A stretch of 30,568 nucleotides of DNA from CAXXOK01 sp964640955 (GTDB lineage: Bacteria > Bacillota > Clostridia > Christensenellales > Aristaeellaceae): contig CAZXJI010000031.1 in assembly GCA_964640955.1 (NCBI GenBank), positions 1-30,568 on the forward strand. Direction: 5' to 3'. Under the pieces are notes generated by a model. It saw nothing but the letters and a program-made list of their open reading frames with translations, did not search any database and had not been told where the DNA came from. A program made the translations under genes and the position numbers. How positions within the stretch are numbered: position 1 is the first letter of the stretch; the number at the start of each line of letters is the position of its first letter. This document shows positions 13,344-22,229 of the stretch, in pieces.

Positions 13344-15569
13344 GTGAACAGGACGCAAACTTGGACGCGCGAAGGCTTTGCGCGCCTGGAAACGCTCTTC
13401 CACACCGCCAACGGCTACCTGGGGGTGCGCGCCGCGCCCGAGGAGGGCGCGGCGGAGGGCGTGGACAGCATACGCGGCACCTATATCAACGCCTTCTATG
13501 AGATTCGCGACGTCCGCTACGGCGAGAAGCTTTACGGCTTCCCGGAAACCCAGCAGGTGATGGTCAACGTGCCGGACGCGCAGACGGTGCGGCTGTGGGC
13601 GGAGGACGAGGCGTTTTCGATGTTCTCCCCGCAGGCCGTCGAGCGCGCGCAAACGCTGGACATGCGGGCCGGCGGCACGGCGCGCCGCTGCCTGTGGCGG
13701 ACGGAAAAGGGAAACCTGCGCGTGGAAGTGCGGCGCATGACCTCTTTTCGGCACAAGGGGCTTTTCCTGCTCAGCTACCGGGTCACCTCGGAGGGGTTCA
13801 AGGGCAAAGTGCGGCTGACGGCGGTGCTCAACGCCGACGTGCGCAACCATGCCGCGGCCAACGACCCGCGCGTGGCCGCCGAACCGCTGAAGGGCCTTAA
13901 TGTGCGGGCGGTAGGCTATGACGACGGAGAAGCCTACGCCGTGGCGGAAACGCCGCGCTCGGGGCTGTCGCTGTGCTGCCGCGCCGCGTACCTCTGCCCG
14001 TGGAAGGCGGCGCGAAGCGCCTCCGCTGCCCGCTGCGAAACGACGTTCACCGGCGCCCTGAAGGACGGCGAAAGCGTGGAGCTGACCGCGTACGCCTACT
14101 ACGCCGACAGCCGCCGGGAGAAGGTGCCCGCCGCGGCCGCGCGCGCCGGGCTTACGGAATGCCTCGCCCTCGGCGCGGACAGGCTGTGGGCAGAGCAGGC
14201 CGAATACCTGGAAACCTTCTGGAAGGATTCGCGCGTGCTGATCCGCGGCGACGACGCCCTGCAGGAGGCGATGGACTTCGACCTGTACGAGCTGTTGCAG
14301 TCCACCGGAACCGACGGGGTCGGAAACGTCGCCGCCAAGGGCCTGAGCGGCGAGGGCTACGAGGGCCACACCTTCTGGGACAGCGAGATCTACGTGGCGC
14401 CCTTCTTCATGTTCACCCACCCGGAAACGGCAAAGCAGATGCTTTCGTACCGCAGCGCCATGCTGCCCCGCGCGCGGGCGAACGCGCGCACGCTGGGCTT
14501 TCCCAAGGGGGCGCTCTATCCGTGGCGCACCATCGACGGCGACGAATGCTCGGCGTATTTCCCGGCGGGCACCGCGCAGTATCACATCGACGGGGATATC
14601 GCCTATGCCTTCCTCGAATATTGGGACGCGACGGGCGACCTTGCCTTTATGGCGGAGCACGGCGCGGAGGTGCTGGTGGAAACGGCGCGCCTGTGGATGG
14701 CGCTGGGGCACATGGCGGAGGACGGCTTCCGCATCGAGTGCGTCACGGGCCCGGACGAGTACACCTGCCTGGTCAACAACAACTTCTACACCAACGCCAC
14801 GGCGCGGCACAACCTGCGCGGAGCCGTGCGCGTCATGAAAGCACTCGCGGAAGCCGGCCTCGACGCGGGCGCCCGCGCGGCGACCGGCGTAACGGACGCG
14901 GAGCTTACGTCCTTCACGGAAGCGGCCGACCGCATGTTCTTCCCGAAGGACGAGAAGCTCGGCATCAGCGCGCAGGACGATTCCTTCCTGCAAAAACCGG
15001 TGCTTGACTTAAAGAGCATCCCGCGGGAGAACTTTCCCCTGCTGCTTCACTACCACCCGCTGTTCCTGTACCGCTATCAGGTTTGCAAGCAGGCGGACAC
15101 GGTGCTTGCGCACCTGCTGTTCCCCGATACCGCCGACGAGGGAACGGTGCGCCGAAGCTTCGATTACTATCAGCGCGTGACCACGCACGATTCCTCCCTC
15201 TCCCTGTGCGTGTTCGCCATGGCGGCGGCGCGGCTGGGCCTGGCCGAACAGGCGATGCGCCTGTTTTGCGAGACCGTCGACCTGGATGTGAGCGACACCC
15301 ACGGCAACACCCGCGACGGCCTGCACACGGCCAACATGGGCGGCGCGTACCTGTGCGTGCTTCGGGGCTTCGCGGGGCTTACGCTTAGCGAAAGCGGGCT
15401 TTCGCTCTCGCCGATGCTGCCGCCGGGCATGGACGGATATGCGTTCACGCTCCGTTACCGGGGGACGGCCGTCCGCTGCGAGGTGGACGGGACGGGCGCG
15501 AAGCTTACGCGGCTTTCGGGCGACCCCGTAACGGTGAAGCTCGACGGAAAAACGGTCGTCCTTTCCTGA
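13344..15569 (+). CDS. GH65 disaccharide phosphorylase (maltose/trehalose/kojibiose phosphorylase family)
   Basis: 741 aa, normal for GH65. The N-terminal beta-sandwich (about 1-270) begins GFARLETLFHTANGYLGVR. The (alpha/alpha)6 barrel has AAKGLSGEGYEGHTFWDSEIY and the general acid Glu472 in VTGPDEYT. The phosphate pocket has His615-Asp-Ser-Ser (THDSSLS). A small C-terminal beta domain follows. GH65 phosphorylases split alpha-glucosyl disaccharides with inorganic phosphate to give beta-glucose 1-phosphate and glucose, in the cytoplasm. The loop YPWRTIDGDECSAYFPAGTAQYH looks closer to trehalose/kojibiose phosphorylases than to maltose phosphorylase, but specificity is not certain. The start is GTG, 3 nt after the permease stop, with GAAGGAG ending 6 nt before it. 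No beta-phosphoglucomutase gene is adjacent, though one usually accompanies such enzymes. Confidence 0.9.
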   Translation: MNRTQTWTREGFARLETLFHTANGYLGVRAAPEEGAAEGVDSIRGTYINAFYEIRDVRYGEKLYGFPETQQVMVNVPDAQTVRLWAEDEAFSMFSPQAVERAQTLDMRAGGTARRCLWRTEKGNLRVEVRRMTSFRHKGLFLLSYRVTSEGFKGKVRLTAVLNADVRNHAAANDPRVAAEPLKGLNVRAVGYDDGEAYAVAETPRSGLSLCCRAAYLCPWKAARSASAARCETTFTGALKDGESVELTAYAYYADSRREKVPAAAARAGLTECLALGADRLWAEQAEYLETFWKDSRVLIRGDDALQEAMDFDLYELLQSTGTDGVGNVAAKGLSGEGYEGHTFWDSEIYVAPFFMFTHPETAKQMLSYRSAMLPRARANARTLGFPKGALYPWRTIDGDECSAYFPAGTAQYHIDGDIAYAFLEYWDATGDLAFMAEHGAEVLVETARLWMALGHMAEDGFRIECVTGPDEYTCLVNNNFYTNATARHNLRGAVRVMKALAEAGLDAGARAATGVTDAELTSFTEAADRMFFPKDEKLGISAQDDSFLQKPVLDLKSIPRENFPLLLHYHPLFLYRYQVCKQADTVLAHLLFPDTADEGTVRRSFDYYQRVTTHDSSLSLCVFAMAAARLGLAEQAMRLFCETVDLDVSDTHGNTRDGLHTANMGGAYLCVLRGFAGLTLSESGLSLSPMLPPGMDGYAFTLRYRGTAVRCEVDGTGAKLTRLSGDPVTVKLDGKTVVLS

Positions 15570-15606
15570 TATGACCCACGGCCGACCGCAAACTGCATAA
15601 TATGGG

Positions 15607-15652
15607 AAAGCGGCGGAAACGCAGCGCATACGCGCCTCCGCCGCTTTTCTTT
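15607..15652 (+). terminator. intrinsic terminator of the sugar operon
   Basis: AAAGCGGCGGA and TCCGCCGCTTT form an 11-bp stem around a 19-nt loop, followed by a T-rich stretch (TTTTCTTT). It lies 38 nt after the GH65 stop. Confidence 0.85.
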
Positions 15653-15692
15653 GCGCAGTCCTTTCCCCGATTGTACTTCCTCTGTTCCGGGC

Positions 15693-15722
15693 TTGTCACG
15701 CTTTGCGGCGGAATGATATAAT
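15693..15722 (+). promoter_or_regulatory. promoter of gltBD
   Basis: TTGTCA (15693-15698) and a perfect TATAAT (15717-15722) are separated by 18 bp. The leader to the gltB start would be about 78 nt. Confidence 0.82.
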
Positions 15723-15750
15723 ACAATGACGCTCAATGACGCTGTATTAT
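15718..15750. promoter_or_regulatory. operator-like dyad and tandem 10-bp repeat at the gltB promoter
   Basis: ATAATACA (15718-15725) and TGTATTAT (15743-15750) are perfect inverted arms 17 bp apart, overlapping the -10 and the transcription start. Between them CAATGACGCT is repeated head to tail (15724-15733, 15734-15743). The position suits a repressor site for nitrogen control, but the regulator is unknown and it does not match the GlnR consensus. Confidence 0.5.
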
Positions 15751-15806
15751 TGACGAGCGCCATTTTTATCACCATTTTCCCGATGGACGGAAGCGGAGGA
15801 TAGGCT

Positions 15807-18800
15807 ATGAATGATCAGGGGTTGCCTCGACAGCAAGGGCTGTATTCGCCACGATATGAACACGACGCATGCGGCATCGGCATGCTTGCCAATATCAAGG
15901 GGGTTCGCTCCCATAAGGTGCTCAAGGACGCCATGGAGGCGCTCAACCACCTTTCCCACCGCGGCGGCACCGGCGCGGAGCCGGATACCGGCGACGGCGC
16001 GGGCATCCTCACCCAGCTCCCCGACGCGTTTTTCCGCAAGGTCTGCCCTTTGGAAAACATGGTGCTGCCCGCGCCCGGTGCTTACGGCGTCGGCATGCTT
16101 TTTTTATCCACCGATTCCAAACGGCGCGCCGAGACGGAGAAGGCGTTCGAAGCCATCGTAGCCGAGCAGGGGCAGACCTTTCTGGGCTGGCGTAACGTGC
16201 CCGTCAACCCCTCCACCCTCGGTAAGACCGCGCTGGAGTGCATGCCCTTCATCCGCCAGGCGTTCATCCAGAAAAGCGCCGATTTGACCGACGACACGGC
16301 TTTTGAGCGCAGGCTCTACCTCATCCGCAAGCTGGCCGAGCGCCGCCTGCGCTACGGGAAGGGCGCCAGGCCCGGCGATTTTTACGCCGCCAGCCTCAGC
16401 TGCCGCACCATCGTGTACAAGGGCATGCTGCAGGCCCGCCAGGTGGGCGAGCTGTACCTGGACCTGAGCGACCTGGATTACACCACCGCCGTGGCGCTGG
16501 TGCACAGCCGCTATTCCACCAACACCTTCCCCAGCTGGGAGCGCGCGCACCCCAACCGTTACACCATCCACAACGGCGAGATCAACACCATTCTGGGCAA
16601 CCAGAAGCGCATGACCGCCCGCCAGAGCAACCTGCACACCGACCTGTTCGGGCCGGACGTACAAAAGGTGTTCCCCATCGTCAACGACGACGGCAGCGAC
16701 AGTGCCATGTTTGACAACGCGCTGGAATTCCTGCTGCTTTCCGGGCGCACTCTCCCCCACGCCGCGATGATGATGATTCCCGAGCCGTGGGAAAAGAACA
16801 CCACGCTCTCGCCGGAGCTGCGCGCGTTTTACGAGTTCCACAGCCACGTGATGGATGCCTGGGACGGCCCCGCCGCCATGGCGGTGACCAACGGCGTGCA
16901 GGCGCTGGCGATGCTCGACCGCAACGGCCTGCGCCCCTCGCGCTACTGCGTGACGACCGACGACATGCTCATCATGGCCAGCGAGACCGGCGTACTGGAC
17001 ATTCCCCCGGAAAAGGTACTCTACAAGGAGCGCCTCCGCCCCGGCCGGATGCTGCTGGTGGACATGGAGGTCGGCCGCGTGATCAGCGACGCGGAGATCA
17101 AAAGCCACATGGCTTCCATGTACCCGTACGATCGCTGGATCAAGCAGCTGCAGCTGAACATCGAGGAGCTGCCCGCCTCCGCGGAGCCCGCGCCCGCGCT
17201 GTCCGCCCCGCTGTGGCAAATGCAGAAAAACTTCGGCTACACCTACGAGCAGGTGCAGAAGGTCGTCCTGCCGATGGCGGAAAAGGGCGTGGAGCCCACC
17301 GGTTCCATGGGCGCGGACATGCCGCTGGCCGTGCTTTCGGACCGGCCGCAGCTGTTGTACGATTATTTCCACCAGCTGTTCGCGCAGGTTACCAACCCGC
17401 CCATCGACGCCATCCGCGAGGAGATCGTCACCTCCACGCGCGTGTATATCGGCTCGGAGGGCGACCTGCTCGCGCCTTCACCGCAGAGCTGCCGGCAGCT
17501 GAAGCTGCCCAGCCCCATCATGACCGACGCGGAAATGGCCAAGGTGCGCGCGCTTTCCAGCGAGGGCTTCAAGCCCTGCACCATCTCCATCCTCTACGAC
17601 GTGGAGGATGGCAGTAAGGGCATCGAGGCCGCCATGCGGCGCATGTGCAAGGAGCTGGACGAGCAGTTTGCCGCCGGTTGTACCATCTTCATCCTTTCCG
17701 ACCGCGGCGTGACCGAGAAGCGGGCCGCCATCCCCGCGCTGCTGGCCGTGTCCGGCTTCCAGGCGCACACCAACCGGCGCGGCATCCGCACGCAGCTGAG
17801 CATTCTATTGGAAAGCGGCGAGCCTTCCGAGGTGCACCACTTCGCCCTGCTGGTGGGCTACGGCGTGACCGCCATCAACCCGTATCTTGCGCTCGCCACC
17901 GTAACCGACCTGGTGGAAAGCGGCATGCTCAAGGGCCAGACGGCGGAGGAAGCGCAGGCGCATTACATCAAGGCCGTCGTGAAGGGCATCGTGAAGGTGA
18001 TGTCCAAAATGGGCATCTCCACCGTGCAGAGCTACCGCGGCGCGCAGATTTTCGAAGCCGTCGGCCTGAACCGGGACCTGATCGATACCTATTTCCCCGA
18101 AACGGTGTCGCCCATCGGAGGCATCGGGCTGGACGGCATCGCGCGGGAGAACGCCGCCCGCCACGACGCGGCCTACCACGATCCGCTTCACGAAAAGACG
18201 CTGGAAGCGGGCAGCGTGATGCAGTGGCGCAAGGGCGAAGAATACCACATGTACAACCCCATGACCATCCATCTCCTGCAGCAGGCCTGCTGGCAGGACG
18301 ACTACAAGCTATTCAAGCAGTACAGCGATACGCTGGACAACAGCGAACAGCGCGCAACGCTCCGAAGCCTGATGGACTTCGACCCGAAGCAGCCGCCGGT
18401 GCCCCTTGACGAGGTGGAAAGCGTCGATTCGATCTGCAAGCGCTTCAAGACCGGCGCCATGAGCTACGGGTCGCTCAGCCAGGAAGCGCACGAGTGCATG
18501 GCGATCGCCATGAACCGCATCGGCGGCAAGAGCAACAGCGGCGAGGGCGGTGAGGACGAGGCCCGCTACACGCCGCTGCCGAACGGCGACAGCAAATCCA
18601 GCGCCATCAAGCAGGTTGCCTCCGGCCGTTTCGGCGTGACCAGCAACTATCTGGTGCACGCCAAGGAACTGCAGATCAAGATGGCGCAGGGTGCCAAGCC
18701 CGGCGAGGGCGGCCAGCTGCCCGGCCCGAAGGTGTATCCGTGGATCGCTAAAACGCGCCACTCCACCGCGGGCGTGGGCCTCATTTCCCCGCCCCCGCAC

Positions 18801-20327
18801 CACGACATTTACTCTATCGAGGACCTGGCCGAGCTGATCTACGACCTGAAAAACGCCAACCGCAAGGCGCGCGTAAGCGTAAAGCTGGTCAGCGAGGCGG
18901 GCGTGGGCACCATCGCCGCGGGCGTCGCCAAGGGCCTGTCGGACGTCATCCTCATCAGCGGCTACGACGGCGGCACCGGCGCCAGCCCCCGTTCCAGCAT
19001 CAAGCACGCGGGCCTGCCGTGGGAGCTGGGCCTGTCCGAAACCCACCAGACCCTGATGATCAACAAGCTGCGCAGCCGCGTGGTGATCGAGACCGACGGA
19101 AAGCTGATGACCGGGCGGGACGTGGCGATCGCCGCGCTGCTGGGCGCGGAGGAATTCGGCTTTGCCACCGCGCCGCTGGTGACGATGGGCTGCATCATGA
19201 TGCGCGTATGCAACCTGGACAGCTGCCCCGCGGGCGTGGCCACGCAGAACCCGGAGCTCCGCAAGCGCTTCAGGGGCAAGCCGGAATACGTGATCTCCTT
19301 CATGCACTTCATCGCGCAGGAGCTGCGCGAGATCATGGCGCAGCTGGGCCTGCGCACGGTGGACGAGATGGTCGGCCGCGTGGACATGCTCAAGAAGCGC
19401 GACCAGCTTAAAAACTGGAAGCAGCGGGAGATCGACCTCTCCCCCATTCTCTACGCGCCCGCCGGGCAGGAAGGCGAGCCCCGCCACGCCTGCCGCAAGC
19501 AGCACTCGCCGCTTGGCCGGACGCTGGACGAAAGCATTCTGGAGGTGCTCGCCCAGCCCGCGCTCAACCGCGAACGCGACGTGGCGGCCTCCCTTCCCAT
19601 TCACAATACCGATCGCGCCGCGGGCACCATTCTGGGCAGCGACATTTCGCTTCGCTACGGCGAGGACGGCCTGCCGGACGATTCCATCCGCATTCGCTTC
19701 TCCGGCAGCGCCGGGCAGAGCTTCGGCGCGTTCCTGCCCAAGGGCGTCACCTTCACGCTGGAAGGCGACTGCAACGACTACATGGGCAAGGGCCTTTCCG
19801 GCGGCATCCTGTGCGTAAAGCCCCCCGAGGGCAGCACCTTCGTGCCGCAGGACAACATCATCATCGGCAACGTGGCGCTCTACGGCGCGACGGGCGGCGA
19901 GGTGTACGTGTCCGGCGTCGCGGGCGAGCGCTTCTGCGTGCGCAACAGCGGGGCGCTGGCCGTGGTGGAAGGCGTGGGCGACCACGGCTGCGAATACATG
20001 ACCGGCGGGCGCACGGTGGTGCTGGGCAAGACCGGGCGCAACTTCGCCGCGGGCATGAGCGGCGGCATCGCCTACGTGTTCGACAAGGACGGCACTTTCA
20101 CCCAGCACTGCAACACGGAAATGGTCAGCCTGGAGCGGCTGGACGACCCGGACGAGGAAATCCTGCTCAAGCGCTGGATTCAAAAGCACGTGGACCACAC
20201 CGACAGCCCCCTGGGCAAAGAGATGATCGCGCAATGGGGCGCCGCTTCGCGCCGCTTTGTGAAGGTCATCCCCAACGAATACAAACGCTACCTGATTCAG
20301 CAGAAGGAGGCGCGCAGCAATGGGTAA
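15807..20327 (+). CDS. gltB: glutamate synthase large (alpha) subunit
   Basis: 1506 aa, full length. A 21-residue propeptide precedes Cys22 (DACGIGM), the nucleophile of the class II glutamine amidotransferase domain (22 to about 430). A central linker domain and then the FMN-binding synthase domain follow (about 830-1190), with GGKSNSGEGGED, KPGEGGQLPGPKV and SGYDGGTGASPRSSIKH. Cys1129, Cys1135 and Cys1140 (CIMMRVCNLDSC) ligate the 3Fe-4S cluster. The GXGXG C-terminal helix domain (about 1240-1450) has the expected Gly-rich turns. It frees ammonia from glutamine and channels it to 2-oxoglutarate, giving two glutamates with GltD-supplied electrons. GGAGG lies 8 nt before the ATG. It overlaps gltD by 8 nt. 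Confidence 0.97.
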   Translation: MNDQGLPRQQGLYSPRYEHDACGIGMLANIKGVRSHKVLKDAMEALNHLSHRGGTGAEPDTGDGAGILTQLPDAFFRKVCPLENMVLPAPGAYGVGMLFLSTDSKRRAETEKAFEAIVAEQGQTFLGWRNVPVNPSTLGKTALECMPFIRQAFIQKSADLTDDTAFERRLYLIRKLAERRLRYGKGARPGDFYAASLSCRTIVYKGMLQARQVGELYLDLSDLDYTTAVALVHSRYSTNTFPSWERAHPNRYTIHNGEINTILGNQKRMTARQSNLHTDLFGPDVQKVFPIVNDDGSDSAMFDNALEFLLLSGRTLPHAAMMMIPEPWEKNTTLSPELRAFYEFHSHVMDAWDGPAAMAVTNGVQALAMLDRNGLRPSRYCVTTDDMLIMASETGVLDIPPEKVLYKERLRPGRMLLVDMEVGRVISDAEIKSHMASMYPYDRWIKQLQLNIEELPASAEPAPALSAPLWQMQKNFGYTYEQVQKVVLPMAEKGVEPTGSMGADMPLAVLSDRPQLLYDYFHQLFAQVTNPPIDAIREEIVTSTRVYIGSEGDLLAPSPQSCRQLKLPSPIMTDAEMAKVRALSSEGFKPCTISILYDVEDGSKGIEAAMRRMCKELDEQFAAGCTIFILSDRGVTEKRAAIPALLAVSGFQAHTNRRGIRTQLSILLESGEPSEVHHFALLVGYGVTAINPYLALATVTDLVESGMLKGQTAEEAQAHYIKAVVKGIVKVMSKMGISTVQSYRGAQIFEAVGLNRDLIDTYFPETVSPIGGIGLDGIARENAARHDAAYHDPLHEKTLEAGSVMQWRKGEEYHMYNPMTIHLLQQACWQDDYKLFKQYSDTLDNSEQRATLRSLMDFDPKQPPVPLDEVESVDSICKRFKTGAMSYGSLSQEAHECMAIAMNRIGGKSNSGEGGEDEARYTPLPNGDSKSSAIKQVASGRFGVTSNYLVHAKELQIKMAQGAKPGEGGQLPGPKVYPWIAKTRHSTAGVGLISPPPHHDIYSIEDLAELIYDLKNANRKARVSVKLVSEAGVGTIAAGVAKGLSDVILISGYDGGTGASPRSSIKHAGLPWELGLSETHQTLMINKLRSRVVIETDGKLMTGRDVAIAALLGAEEFGFATAPLVTMGCIMMRVCNLDSCPAGVATQNPELRKRFRGKPEYVISFMHFIAQELREIMAQLGLRTVDEMVGRVDMLKKRDQLKNWKQREIDLSPILYAPAGQEGEPRHACRKQHSPLGRTLDESILEVLAQPALNRERDVAASLPIHNTDRAAGTILGSDISLRYGEDGLPDDSIRIRFSGSAGQSFGAFLPKGVTFTLEGDCNDYMGKGLSGGILCVKPPEGSTFVPQDNIIIGNVALYGATGGEVYVSGVAGERFCVRNSGALAVVEGVGDHGCEYMTGGRTVVLGKTGRNFAAGMSGGIAYVFDKDGTFTQHCNTEMVSLERLDDPDEEILLKRWIQKHVDHTDSPLGKEMIAQWGAASRRFVKVIPNEYKRYLIQQKEARSNG

Positions 20328-21792
20328 ACTGATGGGCTTTATGGAATTTGACCGCTGCCTGCCGCCCGACCGCGACCCGCTGGAAAGAATCAAGGACTGG
20401 GACGAGATCCACAAGGATCTGCCCCTGGAAGTGCAACTGGAACAGGCGGCCCGCTGCATGTACTGCGGCGTGCCCTTCTGCCACAGCGGCATCAGCATCA
20501 AGGGCACGGCGACGGGCTGCCCGCTGGGCAACCTGATCCCCGAATGGAACGACCTGCTCTACCGCCAGGAATGGGACGCGGCGGTGGACCGCCTGCTGCG
20601 CACCATCAGCTTTCCGGAGTTCACGGGCCGGGTATGCCCGGCGCTATGCGAGGGCGCGTGCGTGTGCGGCATCCACCAGCCGATGATCACCATCCGCCAG
20701 AACGAGCTGACGCTGATCGAGCACGCCTTCGAGACCGGGCACATGAAGCCGCAGGTCCCCGAGACCCGCAGCGGCAAGCGCGTCGCGGTCGTGGGCTCCG
20801 GCCCCGCGGGGCTCGCCTGCGCCAACCGGCTCAACCGCTACGGCCATACCGTAACGGTGTTCGAGCGGGCCGACCGCATCGGCGGGCTGCTGATGTACGG
20901 CATTCCCAACATGAAGCTGGATAAAAGGATCGTCGACCGCCGCGTGAACCTCATGCGCGAGGAGGGGGTCGAGTTCGTGACCGGCGCGCACATCGGCGTG
21001 GACCGGCCCGCCGACGAACTGCTCAAGGACTACGACGCCGTGGTGCTTTGCTGCGGCAGCACCACCCCCCGCGACCTGCGCGTGCCGGGCCGGGAGGGCC
21101 CGGGCGTGATGTTCGCCGTCGATTACCTAACCGAGAACACCAGGCATCTGCTCAATCCCGACCGGCCCCTGCCGCCCGAAATGGATGCCAGGAACAAGCA
21201 TGTCGTGATCATCGGCGGCGGCGATACGGGCACCGACTGCGTGGGCACGGCGCTTAGGCAGGGCTGCAAGAGCGTCCACCAGATGGAGATCATGCCCAAA
21301 CCGCCGGAGGATCGCACGGAGCAGAACCCCTGGCCCGAATACCCGCGCGTCCTCAAGACCGATTACGGCCAGCAGGAGGCCATCGCCAAGTATGGCGACG
21401 ACCCGCGCCAGTTCCTGGTCAGCACCCGCGAGATCGAACGCGACGAAAAGGGCGCCGTGCGCGCCGTGATCACCGACGACATCCGCTGGGTGAGGGACGA
21501 AAGCGGCCGCATGAAGCCGGAGGCCGTCGAGGGCACCGCACGCAAGTGGCCCGCCGACCTGGTGCTGATCGCCATGGGCTTCACCGGCCCGGAGGAGACC
21601 CTGCCGGACGCCTTCGGCCTGCCGCGCGACGCCCGCACCAACGTGCTGGCCGACGATTACCGCACCGAGCGCAAGGGCGTTTTCGTCGCCGGAGACATGC
21701 ACAGCGGGCAAAGCCTGGTCGTGCGTGCCATGAACGAGGGGCAGGAGGCCGCCGCGGCCTGCCATGCCTACCTAAACCGTCCGGAGGCGTAA
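20320..21792 (+). CDS. gltD: glutamate synthase small (beta) subunit, NADPH-dependent
   Basis: 490 aa. Cysteines C46-x2-C49-x4-C54 and Cys67, then CPALCEGACVCG, provide 4Fe-4S clusters. The FAD fold is VAVVGSGPAGLACANRL (G159-x-G161-x2-G164), and a second Rossmann motif, VVIIGGGDTGTDCVGTA (from residue 295), binds NADPH. The C-terminal FVAGDMHSGQSLVVRAMNEG completes the FAD site. It feeds electrons to GltB. AAGGAGG is 9 nt upstream of the ATG, inside the gltB 3' end. NADPH rather than NADH is assumed from bacterial GltD in general. Confidence 0.96.
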   Translation: MGKLMGFMEFDRCLPPDRDPLERIKDWDEIHKDLPLEVQLEQAARCMYCGVPFCHSGISIKGTATGCPLGNLIPEWNDLLYRQEWDAAVDRLLRTISFPEFTGRVCPALCEGACVCGIHQPMITIRQNELTLIEHAFETGHMKPQVPETRSGKRVAVVGSGPAGLACANRLNRYGHTVTVFERADRIGGLLMYGIPNMKLDKRIVDRRVNLMREEGVEFVTGAHIGVDRPADELLKDYDAVVLCCGSTTPRDLRVPGREGPGVMFAVDYLTENTRHLLNPDRPLPPEMDARNKHVVIIGGGDTGTDCVGTALRQGCKSVHQMEIMPKPPEDRTEQNPWPEYPRVLKTDYGQQEAIAKYGDDPRQFLVSTREIERDEKGAVRAVITDDIRWVRDESGRMKPEAVEGTARKWPADLVLIAMGFTGPEETLPDAFGLPRDARTNVLADDYRTERKGVFVAGDMHSGQSLVVRAMNEGQEAAAACHAYLNRPEA

Positions 21793-21818
21793 ACCGGCTT
21801 TCTTCCACCGCACACCGC

Positions 21819-21869
21819 GCCGCCCGCGCGCCCGGCCCCGTACGGGGAGGGGCGCGCGGGCGGCCTTTT
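21819..21869 (+). terminator. intrinsic terminator of gltBD
   Basis: A perfect 14-bp stem (21819-21832 with 21851-21864) encloses an 18-nt loop that itself contains CCCCGTACGGGG, and is followed by TTTT. Confidence 0.88.
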
Positions 21870-21916
21870 GGGTATGTAAAAACCTGTAAGCAGCCGAAGG
21901 CCGCGGCGCTTCGCGC

Positions 21917-21945
21917 TTGAAAATGCCCCGCAATGGTTGTATAAT
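21917..21945 (+). promoter_or_regulatory. promoter of the DUF951-lepB operon
   Basis: TTGAAA (21917-21922) and TATAAT (21940-21945) with a 17-bp spacer, 33 bp ahead of the DUF951 start. Confidence 0.85.
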
Positions 21946-21978
21946 GCAACTAACGCGACCGCGGAGGGAGGCCTTGCG

Positions 21979-22215
21979 ATGGAAACGGAAGAAATCCGCC
22001 TGAACGACGTCGTCCAGATGCGCAAACCCCATCCCTGCGGCAGCGACCAATGGAAGGTCATCCGCATCGGAGCGGATATTAAAATGAAGTGTCTGGGCTG
22101 CGGGCGCATCGTGATGCTGGATCGCGCCGTTTTCATCAAGCGCCGTAAGAAGGTGCTTACGCAGGGCCCCGTTCCCGAGGCGGAAACGCTCAGGCAAATG
22201 ATGAATCAGCCATAA
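21979..22215 (+). CDS. DUF951 family protein
   Basis: 78 aa soluble basic protein. KPHPCGSDQWKVIRIGADIK (16-35), then KCLGCGRIVMLDRAVFIKRRKK, is the full DUF951 signature; Cys20, Cys38 and Cys41 could hold a metal. The start METEEIRL is chosen because GGAGGGAGG lies 7 nt upstream; an earlier in-frame ATG overlaps the promoter. The family is common in Firmicutes and its function is unknown. Here it is 14 nt ahead of the signal peptidase gene and shares its promoter. Confidence 0.9.
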   Translation: METEEIRLNDVVQMRKPHPCGSDQWKVIRIGADIKMKCLGCGRIVMLDRAVFIKRRKKVLTQGPVPEAETLRQMMNQP

Positions 22216-22229
22216 GGAGGCTTACGCGA

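Noticed and set aside
13143..14993. 616-aa minus-strand open frame opposite the GH65 gene
   Set aside because: Arg/Val/His-rich shadow of a clear enzyme with all catalytic motifs; no start signal.
18309..20531. 740-aa minus-strand open frame opposite gltB
   Set aside because: Shadow frame; gltB is complete with all family motifs, and the antisense product has Ala/Val/His-biased composition and no recognisable domain.
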